From assembly GCF_934307085.1 (NCBI RefSeq), contig NZ_CAKRCF010000001.1:66379-130378 (forward strand): a stretch of 64,000 nucleotides of DNA, in the 5' to 3' direction. This DNA is from an uncultured Anaerobutyricum sp. GTDB lineage: Bacteria; Bacillota; Clostridia; Lachnospirales; Lachnospiraceae. This document shows, in pieces, positions 57,204-64,000 of the stretch. Each line of letters opens with the position of its first letter. The first letter of the stretch is position 1. The position numbers and the translations under genes were made by a program. The notes beneath the pieces are model-generated. The model worked only from the letters and a program-made list of their open reading frames with translations. It made no database searches and had not been told where the DNA came from.

Positions 57204-57401
57204 TTTCTTTCCAAAACAGATAGATTCTTTTTACGAAAATATCAACTCAATCTGCAACAGCGAATCTTTAATTGAAACAAATATTTTTTATATTATTTCT
57301 TCTTATTGCCTTTCAAAAATCCAAAAGCACTTAACCTGGAAACCTCACATTACCAAAACATTTGTGTTTGCCTTAAAAATTCTTTTTCAATTTATAAATA
57401 A

Positions 57402-58586
57402 TTAGTGAGCGTTAATTTTAATCTCCTCTGTTGTCTCAATCGCTGTCTTCATCAACTCATCAATACAGTCATCAAGGTTTCTCTCAGAACGTTTAATCAC
57501 ATCTAATCTTGGTTTTGTTACTGGATGTTTTGCTACGAAGATTGTACAACAGTCTTCAAATGGCAAAATAGATGTCTCATAAGTTCCAATCTTTTCTGCA
57601 ATCTTTACAATTTCATTCTTATCAAGTCCGATACATGGACGGAATACTGGCATCTGGCATACTTCATTTGTTACATAAAGACTGTGCATTGTCTGACTGG
57701 CAACCTGTCCGATACTCTCACCTGTAACAAGGGAAAGACAGTTGTCCTGATTTGCGAAATGCTCTGCAATCTTCATCATGTAACGACGCATAATGATTGT
57801 CAGCTCATCATGAGGGCACTTCTCATAAATTGCCATCTGAATATCCGTAAAGTTTACAACGTGTAAAGTGATTGGTCCTGTATATTTTGCAATCTCTTTT
57901 GCAAGGTCTACTACCTTCTGCTTTGCTCTCTCGCTTGTATATGGAGGTGCATGGAAGTAAGTTGCATCAATGCTTACACCTCGCTTAGAAATCATATAGC
58001 CGGCTACCGGGCTATCAATACCACCGGAAAGAAGAAGCATTGCTCTTCCATTTGTTCCAACAGGCATTCCACCTGGTCCCGGAATCTCTCTTGAATAAAT
58101 GTAAACCTTATCACGAATCTCAACGGTAAGCATCACATCTGGATTATGCACGTCAACACTTAAGTCCTCAAACTTCTCTAATAATCTTTCTCCAAGACGG
58201 GCTGCCGCTTCCATAGAAGGAATCGGGTACTTTTTATCCGCTCTTCTTACATGTACTTTGAAAGAAAAATGCTTATCTGTATAATCTTCATCTACATATT
58301 TTTCTACGACTTCTGCAATCTTTTCAAAATCTTTGTCTTCTTCTACTACGATTGGGCAGATACCTGCAATACCGAATACATGACTTAAACTTTCCACTGC
58401 CTCATCAAAATCATACTCTTCATTGGCATGTACAAAAATACGTCCAGATTCCTTTCTGATAGAAAAGTCTCCTACTGGTTTTAATGCGTATTTCATCTGA
58501 CGAACAAGGGCATCTTCAAAGAAACGACGGTTATTACCCTTGATTCCGATTTCTGCATATTTAATCAAAAATGCTTTAAATTCCAT
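57402..58586 (-). CDS. thiI: tRNA 4-thiouridine synthase ThiI
   Basis: 394-aa sulfurtransferase for s4U8 in tRNA (and thiazole in some organisms). The NFLD and THUMP domains (about 1-165) precede the PP-loop ATPase domain with LLLSGGIDSPVAGYM (about 178-192) and a conserved Cys in FEDCCTIF. There is no C-terminal rhodanese domain, as in other Clostridia. The start at 58586 follows AGGAG; the frame extends 38 codons upstream without support. It lies 56 nt after the cysteine desulfurase that would supply sulfur. Confidence 0.94.
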   Translation of the reverse strand: MEFKAFLIKYAEIGIKGNNRRFFEDALVRQMKYALKPVGDFSIRKESGRIFVHANEEYDFDEAVESLSHVFGIAGICPIVVEEDKDFEKIAEVVEKYVDEDYTDKHFSFKVHVRRADKKYPIPSMEAAARLGERLLEKFEDLSVDVHNPDVMLTVEIRDKVYIYSREIPGPGGMPVGTNGRAMLLLSGGIDSPVAGYMISKRGVSIDATYFHAPPYTSERAKQKVVDLAKEIAKYTGPITLHVVNFTDIQMAIYEKCPHDELTIIMRRYMMKIAEHFANQDNCLSLVTGESIGQVASQTMHSLYVTNEVCQMPVFRPCIGLDKNEIVKIAEKIGTYETSILPFEDCCTIFVAKHPVTKPRLDVIKRSERNLDDCIDELMKTAIETTEEIKINAH

Positions 58587-58642
58587 AAAAATCTCCTTTT
58601 GTTTTATATATCTACTTACAATCCATCTATAACCTGTAGATT

Positions 58643-59791
58643 TTATCTTCTCGTAAATCTCCGAAGCATCGGCAATAGTTCTTTTAACGCTTCCACACAA
58701 ACATCTGCTTCCTCTATCGTATTGAAAATAGAGAAAGAAAAACGAAGCGTCGATTCATAGTATTCCTTTGTAAGACCAATGCCCTTCAAAGTACCACTGA
58801 CTTCCGGTTTATTAGATGAACAGGCAGAACCTGCCGATACATAAATTTCACGTTCTTCTAACGCGTGAAGAAGCACTTCACTTCTTACTCCTAAAAAGCT
58901 GATACTTGCTACATGTGGTGCATCTCCGGAATTATCCTTCACGTCTGGAATCTCTTCCATCACTCTTTTTATAAAATGATCTTTTATCTCTCTGATATGC
59001 GCGATCTTTTCCTCATGATTCTCATAAATCAACTCTGCCGCCTTACCAAGTCCTGCAATTCCCGGTACATTTTCTGTTCCGGAACGCATTCCCTTCTGTT
59101 GATTTCCACCCCAGATAATCGGCTTTATCTTTGTTCCATTCTTAATATAAATAAATCCGATTCCCTTTGGACCATGAATCTTATGTCCACTTACAGAAAT
59201 CATATCCGCTTTCCATTTTTTAGGGTAGCAGTTTAACTTGCCATATGCCTGGATACAATCCGTATGGAATAAAATCTTAGAATCAAAAGACTTTACAATC
59301 TTTCCAATCTCCTCGATTGGTTCTATCGCACCAATCTCATTATTCACACACATAATGGAAACCATCAGCGTATCCTTACGAAGTGCTTTCTTTAATGCTT
59401 CCAGATCAACAATTCCATGTGCATCCACTGGAAGATACGTTACCTCAAATCCCTCATCTTCCAAAAAAGATAATGGATTATAAACAGAAGCATGTTCAAT
59501 ACAGCTTGTAATAATATGCTTTCTCTCTCTCTTATTCGCAAATGCAGTACCAATTAACGCAAGATTATTCGCCTCTGTACCACCGGAAGTAAAATAAATC
59601 TCCTTTGGGTCAACCTTCAGACTCTTTGCAATAATCTCTTTCGCATGATTGACGTACTTCTCTGCATCAAATCCCTTCATATGCATAGAAGATGGATTCC
59701 CATACTCTTTTTCAAGCACCTCATCCATAATTTCACGCACCTGTGGCAACGCCCTTGTAGTCGCTCCATTGTCAAAATAAATCTCTGACAT
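58643..59791 (-). CDS. Cysteine desulfurase (NifS/IscS-like)
   Basis: 382-aa PLP enzyme giving sulfane sulfur from cysteine. The PLP lysine is in SVSGHKIHGPKGIGF (about 201-215), and the persulfide Cys is in SAGSACSSNKPE (about 320-331). N-terminal IYFDNGATTRALPQV is typical. Adjacent thiI suggests a dedicated role in tRNA thiolation (the NifZ-ThiI pairing in Bacillus) more than general Fe-S assembly. Confidence 0.93.
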   Translation of the reverse strand: MSEIYFDNGATTRALPQVREIMDEVLEKEYGNPSSMHMKGFDAEKYVNHAKEIIAKSLKVDPKEIYFTSGGTEANNLALIGTAFANKRERKHIITSCIEHASVYNPLSFLEDEGFEVTYLPVDAHGIVDLEALKKALRKDTLMVSIMCVNNEIGAIEPIEEIGKIVKSFDSKILFHTDCIQAYGKLNCYPKKWKADMISVSGHKIHGPKGIGFIYIKNGTKIKPIIWGGNQQKGMRSGTENVPGIAGLGKAAELIYENHEEKIAHIREIKDHFIKRVMEEIPDVKDNSGDAPHVASISFLGVRSEVLLHALEEREIYVSAGSACSSNKPEVSGTLKGIGLTKEYYESTLRFSFSIFNTIEEADVCVEALKELLPMLRRFTRR

Positions 59792-59924
59792 TCTTATTTA
59801 CAACTCCTTCAAAAAATATATTATGTCTTATTGTTTTTTCATTCCATTCTCTATACTCAAAAAAGCAGCCATAAAAAATGGCATAATCGTATATAAACAT
59901 ACCATAAAATGAAGGAGAAGTAAA

Positions 59925-59981
59925 ATGGATTTTGCAGATAAACAGACGAAAATGAAAAAGGATACTGACCACAAGCTGTAA
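59925..59981 (+). CDS. Possible 18-aa leader-like ORF entering hairpin HP12
   Basis: ATG to TAA with GGAG upstream (59913-59916), encoding MDFADKQTKMKKDTDHKL. Codons 6-18 are read from the left arm of HP12. A leader-peptide role is conceivable, as translation would disrupt the hairpin, but a frame this short can occur by chance. Confidence 0.25.
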   Translation: MDFADKQTKMKKDTDHKL

Positions 59982-60069
59982 AAATAGTCGTTCGAGCAAA
60001 ATGCTCAGTCGCATTTTCACTCACTCCGATATTACATCTTGTGGTCAGTATCCTTTTTCATTTTCTGTT
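59941..60069 (-). repeat. HP12: hairpin element with perfect 27-bp arms
   Basis: Arms 59949-59975 and 60038-60064 pair at 27 of 27 positions. On the minus strand the ends are AACAGA (60064-60069 complement) and TCGTCTGTT, with the TCG bulge. The core has GGAGTGAG, apical GAAAATGC / GCATTTT around GACTGA and a diverged 3' strand. A T-run follows the right arm on the plus strand. Confidence 0.85.
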
Positions 60070-60163
60070 TTTTGGCTCTCCAAAGTCATTTACTCCCCCG
60101 TAGGAAAGGAGTATAAGATTTTCTATATTTAAATAGCTGCGTTTTCTTTTTCTTTATTTTATC

Positions 60164-60187
60164 AGAGCACATTTGAAACACACTCTA
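60164..60187. repeat. Short palindrome SP6
   Basis: AGAGCACATTTG then AAACACACTCTA: a slightly diverged copy. It overlaps the stop of a candidate small membrane peptide. Confidence 0.6.
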
Positions 60188-60298
60188 ATATTGCCTTAAT
60201 ATAAAATCTATAAACTTTCTCATCAAACGAATAACTAAAATGGATACTCCTATTGCTACTACTATAGCCATAATCGAGAAAAACGTATTAAAAATCAC
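60185..60298 (-). CDS. Possible 37-aa membrane peptide
   Basis: GTG-initiated frame encoding one hydrophobic segment (SIMAIVVAIGVSILVIRLM) and a basic tail (RKFIDFILRQY). This is the build of holin-like or type I toxin peptides, but the ribosome site is weak (AGGTG overlapping the start) and an ATG at codon 10 has none. Its neighbours are plus-strand genes. Listed because of its amino-acid pattern only. Confidence 0.25.
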   Translation of the reverse strand: MIFNTFFSIMAIVVAIGVSILVIRLMRKFIDFILRQY

Positions 60299-60467
60299 CT
60301 GACTATCTTTTGATATTTCATTTTAGCATACTTTTATATTTTTAGCAAAAATTTTTTGCTTCTAAAATTACATTTTTTATTTTTTCCCATTTATTAGTTG
60401 ATTCTTTTTTTAATATGATATACTACATCTTACAAATTATATTATTAAAAATAAAAGGAGAATTTTT

Positions 60468-60863
60468 ATGCATAACATAATAGCTATTGAAGATAAAACT
60501 CTATCTAAGTCATATGACAAAAGATTTGTAATAATTGATAAAGACACCAAAGAAATTTTAGACGATGCACAGGGATTTGGTTATAAATCCGCAAAAAAAG
60601 CCTATGCCGCCTATCATTATAAAAACAGAGATAAAAGCCAAAATCTTAATAAACAAAATAAGGAACTCATAATCAGAAAATGGATGAACGAGCATAAAAA
60701 TTTTGTTCAATCGATGGACTCTATTAGTTTTGAAATTGCAAAAGGAGCTTGGGGCCCTGATGCTAAATTCGATACAGCTTTTGTTAGCCGGATGTTAAAA
60801 GAATATAAGCTCCAAACAGATTTTACTGCCAAAGAATTACTAAAAGCATGGAAAAAAAGGTAA
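60468..60863 (+). CDS. Uncharacterised 131-aa protein
   Basis: Not recognised. Lys-rich, soluble, no signal peptide. Residues 14-50 (SYDKRFVIIDKDTKEILDDA, then GFGYKSAKKAYAAYHY) look like a small alpha/beta unit similar to the middle of some plasmid- or phage-borne helper proteins, and the C-terminal half is probably helical. AAGGAG lies 7 nt upstream. It sits beside the hicAB remnant, on the same strand, suggesting accessory DNA, though codon use is not clearly different. Confidence 0.75.
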   Translation: MHNIIAIEDKTLSKSYDKRFVIIDKDTKEILDDAQGFGYKSAKKAYAAYHYKNRDKSQNLNKQNKELIIRKWMNEHKNFVQSMDSISFEIAKGAWGPDAKFDTAFVSRMLKEYKLQTDFTAKELLKAWKKR

Positions 60864-60984
60864 TTTATTGACTCTTTTTACTCAATAACATTAGAATAAT
60901 TTTAATTTTCATTATAACATATCGCTCTTCTTGATACACGTATATAACACGTATTATAATGATTATAGAAAGGGGTGGCATACT

Positions 60985-61170
60985 ATGCCAATGAAACCAA
61001 AAGAAATGATAAGATTATTAAAAAAATGGTTTCATAAAAATAAGTCAAAATGGTTCCCATGTGCAAATGAAGAATTTTAAAACTGGCAAGCAAACAACAG
61101 TTCCTCTTCATAGCAAAGATTAAAAAAAGGACTAGAAGATGCTATCCTAAAACAAGCGGGCTTAAAATAG
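60985..61170 (+). pseudogene. hicA: HicA toxin gene, frameshifted
   Basis: ATG at 60985 with GGGG upstream opens a HicA start (MPMKPKEMIRLLKK), but the frame leaves HicA after A7 at 61020-61026. In another frame the sequence continues GFIKISQNGSHVQMKNF then KTGKQTTVPLHSKD, with the catalytic His (GSHVQM) intact, until a second A7 run at 61122-61128, after which LKKGLEDAILKQAGLK and TAG (61168-61170) follow. Two indels in homopolymer A-tracts thus split an otherwise normal 60-residue HicA mRNA interferase. The alternative is sequencing error in the A-runs. Confidence 0.85.
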
Positions 61171-61216
61171 CCTTATTCCATCTATAAATAACTCACATGC
61201 ATTGGAGGTATCCATT

Positions 61217-61606
61217 ATGAAAAAATTATTTTATCCTGCTGTATTTCATATTGCAGAAGAAGGCGGTTATTGGGGGACTTTTCCTGACTTTCCCGAATGT
61301 CTAACTCAGGGAGAAAATATGCAAGAAGCCTATGATATGGCTATAGATGCTTTAGGACTTATCTTAACTGATGACATTAACGACCATAAAGAACTTCCAG
61401 AACCGTCTAACATCACACATGTTGATGATGGAGTTGTCGTAATCATCCCATATGATTATTTGGAATATAATCGAAAGTATCATAATAAATCTATCAAAAA
61501 AACTTTAACAATCCCTGAATGGTTGAATAACGAAGCATTGCGATTGAATTTAAACTTTTCACAGATTTTGCAGGATGCTCTTTTAAACAAAATTCAATCT
61601 CGTTAA
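61217..61606 (+). CDS. hicB: HicB antitoxin
   Basis: 129-aa antitoxin. The N-terminal partial RNase-H-like HicB fold has YPAVFHIAEEGGYWGTFPDFP and GLILTDDIND (the first broken here after WGT). The C-terminal part has a ribbon-helix-helix-like DNA-binding region (TLTIPEWLNNEALRLNLNFS, about 96-115). The start at 61217 follows GGAGG; an upstream TTG frame start overlaps that site. It normally neutralises HicA and represses its own operon. Here hicA, 46 nt upstream, is broken. Confidence 0.92.
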   Translation: MKKLFYPAVFHIAEEGGYWGTFPDFPECLTQGENMQEAYDMAIDALGLILTDDINDHKELPEPSNITHVDDGVVVIIPYDYLEYNRKYHNKSIKKTLTIPEWLNNEALRLNLNFSQILQDALLNKIQSR

Positions 61607-61706
61607 TGACTATAATTAACAGGAAGGTCAAAAAGTAAAGTCACTTACTCACCCGGCGAAATAATATTAGTAAAAAAACAGATGTGCTATCTTTTGACTT
61701 ATAAAA

Positions 61707-61832
61707 AACAGAACCCCATAACTTTATAGATAGCAAATGTGATGTCTGAGCAAGTAAAAATGCGGCTGAGCATTTTCTACGCAGCGAAATCTTCACATAT
61801 GCTATCTATAAAGTTATGGGGGTTCGTCTGTT
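61707..61832 (+). repeat. HP13: hairpin element, complete architecture
   Basis: Termini AACAGA (61707-61712) and TCGTCTGTT (to 61832). Arms 61713-61742 and 61793-61823 pair at 29-30 positions. The core has TGAGCAAG, apical AAAATGC / GCATTTT around GGCTGA, then GCAGCGAAATC. The right end is 17 nt from the decarboxylase stop; on the minus strand TCTGTTTTTT follows the stem, so it can act as a terminator. Confidence 0.88.
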
Positions 61833-61849
61833 TTCAACCTAAATCAATT

Positions 61850-63262
61850 CTATACCGGATATGCTCCATTCTCCACATCTGCCTTTGTCGGATCAATCTT
61901 CTTTTCCTGTGCGGCTCTATATTTGAAGAACTCTGTCGCCACCTGTGGGAACAGTGCATATGTAAGTACATCTTCGTCCTGTTCTTTCCACTGGCTCATC
62001 TCTGCTTCAATCTTGGACAGTTCTGGTTCAAGAAGGTCTGCAGGACGGCAGGTGATAGGCTTCTCGTCTCCAATTGCCTTTTTCTGTACTTCTTCGTTCA
62101 TCGGTTTTACAGTCTGACCGTATTCTCCACGAAGAAGCGCCTTAGACTCGTTTGTAATCATCTTATAACGCTCTCCGGTAAGTACATTTAATACAGCCTG
62201 TGTTCCAACAATCTGGCTGGATGGTGTAACTAATGGTGGTTCACCGAAGTCTTTACGTACCTTTGGAACTTCCTCTAATACGTCGTAAAATTTATCGGAT
62301 GCTCCCTGCTGCTCTAACTGAGACACAAGGTTAGAAAGCATTCCACCTGGAACCTGATACATTAAAGTCTTGATGTTTACGCCAAGTACCTTTGGACTCA
62401 TCAATCCATTTGCAATGTATTTTTCACGAATTGGACGGAAGTAGTCTGCGATTTCGCCTAAAAGCTTCTGGTCAAATCCTGTGTCAAATTCCGTACCACG
62501 GAATGTCTCTGCCATAACTTCTGTTGCAGGCTGGCTTGTTCCCATAGCAAATGGAGACATTGCAGTATCGATAATATCTACACCTGCTTCTACTGCCTTT
62601 AAGTAAGTCATTCCGCCGACACCACTGGTATAGTGTGTGTGAAGCTCGATAGGAATGTCTGTTGCCTGCTTTAATGCAGTTACAAGACGTGTTGCTTCAT
62701 TCGGTACTAAAAGTCCTGCCATATCTTTAATACAGATAGAGTCTGCACCCATCTCTTCAATATTCTTAGCAGTCTTTTTCCAGTAATCTAATGTATAGGC
62801 ATCACCGATTGTATAAGAAAGGGCAATCTGCGCGTGTCCCCCCTCTTTCTTTGTTGCATCTACTGCAGTCTGTAAGTTTCTAAGATCATTTAAACAGTCA
62901 AAGATACGGATAACATCAATTCCGTTTGCGATAGACTTCTGTACGAAATATTCTACAACATCGTCTGGATATGGCTTATATCCTAAGATATTCTGTCCAC
63001 GGAATAACATCTGTAACTTTGTATTTTTAAATCCATCTCTTAATTTACGAAGTCTCTCCCATGGATCTTCTTTTAAGAAACGAAGGCAGGCATCAAATGT
63101 TGCACCTCCCCAACACTCTACTGCATGATAACCAACCTGGTCCATCTTATCTACGATTGGCAGCATCTCCTCTGTTGTCATTCTTGTAGCAATCAGGGAC
63201 TGATGTGCGTCACGGAGAACGGTTTCTACTATCTTAACCGGTTTTTTCTTAATTTCGGCCAT
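61850..63262 (-). CDS. Oxaloacetate decarboxylase alpha / pyruvate carboxylase B carboxyltransferase
   Basis: 470-aa carboxyltransferase of the DRE-TIM family that moves carboxyl between oxaloacetate and biotin. Motifs are ETVLRDAHQSLIATRM (about 13-28), ECWGGATFDACLRFL, LFRGQNILGYKPYPDD, and the metal/catalytic KDMAGLL and HTHYTSGVGG region. The C-terminal biotin-carrier domain is missing, so biotin must be on a separate small subunit. The adjacent beta subunit gene upstream supports a sodium-pump oxaloacetate decarboxylase; the alternative is methylmalonyl-CoA or pyruvate carboxylase use. Confidence 0.92.
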   Translation of the reverse strand: MAEIKKKPVKIVETVLRDAHQSLIATRMTTEEMLPIVDKMDQVGYHAVECWGGATFDACLRFLKEDPWERLRKLRDGFKNTKLQMLFRGQNILGYKPYPDDVVEYFVQKSIANGIDVIRIFDCLNDLRNLQTAVDATKKEGGHAQIALSYTIGDAYTLDYWKKTAKNIEEMGADSICIKDMAGLLVPNEATRLVTALKQATDIPIELHTHYTSGVGGMTYLKAVEAGVDIIDTAMSPFAMGTSQPATEVMAETFRGTEFDTGFDQKLLGEIADYFRPIREKYIANGLMSPKVLGVNIKTLMYQVPGGMLSNLVSQLEQQGASDKFYDVLEEVPKVRKDFGEPPLVTPSSQIVGTQAVLNVLTGERYKMITNESKALLRGEYGQTVKPMNEEVQKKAIGDEKPITCRPADLLEPELSKIEAEMSQWKEQDEDVLTYALFPQVATEFFKYRAAQEKKIDPTKADVENGAYPV

Positions 63263-63451
63263 AATATCTCCTTTTATTTCAAATCATGTAACTATTTACT
63301 CTTACAAATTTTATCATAAAACAATAATAAATCATCTATAATTATCTAAAATTTAACTTACAGACTGCTTACAAAATATCCTCTGCAATATTTTCTTTTA
63401 CAAATGGCAGCCTTATCGATAATAAATTTTAAATAATCAAATAATTCTAAA

Positions 63452-64000
63452 TTACACTCCAAAGATTGCCATAAAGGTTCCGGCTGCTACGGCTGTACCG
63501 ATAACTCCGGCAACATTTGGTCCCATCGCATGCATCAGCAGGAAGTTTGATGGGTCTGCTTCTGCACCAACCTTCTGGGATACACGGGCTGCCATAGGAA
63601 CGGCAGATACTCCGGCAGAACCAATTAATGGATTCACCTTACCCCCTGTAACCTTACACATAAGTTTACCGAACAGGACACCTGCTGCTGTACCAACAGC
63701 GAAAGCTACAAGACCTAATACTACAATCTTGATTGTGCTGATATTTAAGAATGCTTCTGCACTTGTTGTCGCACCAACGGATGTACCAAGAATAATAACT
63801 ACGATATACATAAGAGCATTCGATGCTGTTTCTGAAAGCTGTTTTACTACGCCGGATTCTCTAAAAAGGTTACCGAGCATCAGCATACCAACTAACGGTG
63901 CTGTTGTCGGAAGAATCAGACACACAACAACTGTTACAACGATAGGGAACATAATCTTCTCTGTTTTTGTAACCGTTCTTAACTGTTCCATCTTAATCTG
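63452..64000 (-). CDS. oadB: Sodium-translocating decarboxylase beta subunit, C-terminal part
   Basis: Partial: the frame runs off the window at 64000 without a start (upstream codons CAG ATT AAG are open). The visible ~185 residues hold hydrophobic segments and the family motifs [27 protein letters not shown] [19 protein letters not shown], and [17 protein letters not shown] at the C terminus, which line the sodium path. With the carboxyltransferase gene 189 nt downstream it forms the sodium pump driven by oxaloacetate decarboxylation. Confidence 0.93.
   Translation of the reverse strand, partial: QIKMEQLRTVTKTEKIMFPIVVTVVVCLILPTTAPLVGMLMLGNLFRESGVVKQLSETASNALMYIVVIILGTSVGATTSAEAFLNISTIKIVVLGLVAFAVGTAAGVLFGKLMCKVTGGKVNPLIGSAGVSAVPMAARVSQKVGAEADPSNFLLMHAMGPNVAGVIGTAVAAGTFMAIFGV

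Overview
The window reads as a chromosomal segment of a low-GC, spore-forming anaerobic Firmicute, most likely a member of the Lachnospiraceae. Supporting evidence is the sporulation sigma factor SigK, a SleB-type cortex hydrolase, the NfnAB electron-bifurcating pair, a sodium-pump oxaloacetate decarboxylase, IreB, RNase J and a CIRCE-controlled groESL. Species cannot be fixed from sequence alone. Almost every gene lies on the minus strand, so operons run from high to low coordinates. No phage, insertion sequence with a transposase, or CRISPR array is present.

Layout, low to high: rsmH paralogue, CsoR-type metal sensor with its operator, MATE pump and MscS channel (0.1-4 kb). Then an amino-acid block leuB-ilvD-ilvB-serA-asd (4.5-11.6 kb), a secreted amidase and guaB (11.7-14 kb), nfnAB and glnS (15-19.2 kb), and two exported cell-wall or peptidase proteins (19.3-21.1 kb). 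A tRNA-Thr and a complete sorbitol PTS operon (srlD-M-A-E-B plus a PRD regulator) follow at 21.2-27.2 kb. Next come aroK, a ComEC-like lipoprotein, rlmB-mrnC-cysS, a GNAT acetyltransferase with ispF, and tRNA-Val/tRNA-Met (27.5-36.2 kb). The 36-46 kb part has an M20 amidohydrolase, envelope proteins, groESL, and a BlaI/M56 pair. The 46-57 kb part is a housekeeping block that keeps much of the Bacillus subtilis yrzL-yrrK-yrzB-yrrL-yrrM-yrrO order, joined by rnj, a YlbF-family protein, efp, sigK and mtaB. The last part has thiI with its cysteine desulfurase, a decayed hicA beside an intact hicB, and the two oxaloacetate decarboxylase genes; the beta subunit runs off the window.

The most unusual content is between the genes. 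At least thirteen long inverted repeats of about 105-255 bp sit in intergenic spaces. Nine share one architecture: a long basal stem whose sequence is different at every locus yet almost perfectly self-complementary, an internal loop with GAGCAAG on one side and a GCAGTGATAYGAA-like strand on the other, an apical hairpin closed by AATGC/GCATT around a GGTTGA-like loop, and in the best-kept copies termini AACAGA / TCTGTT with a 3-nt TCG bulge. They often abut the stop codon of a minus-strand gene, and one copy appears inserted in the arm of another. I do not recognise this family. A second family of about 23-bp palindromes (AGAGCATGTTT...AAACACGCTCT) occurs at least six times. Both look like dispersed elements or RNA structures.

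Start codons were moved inward from the longest reading frame wherever a clear AGGAGG-type site dictated it. All database-style statements rest on recognised motifs, not on searches.
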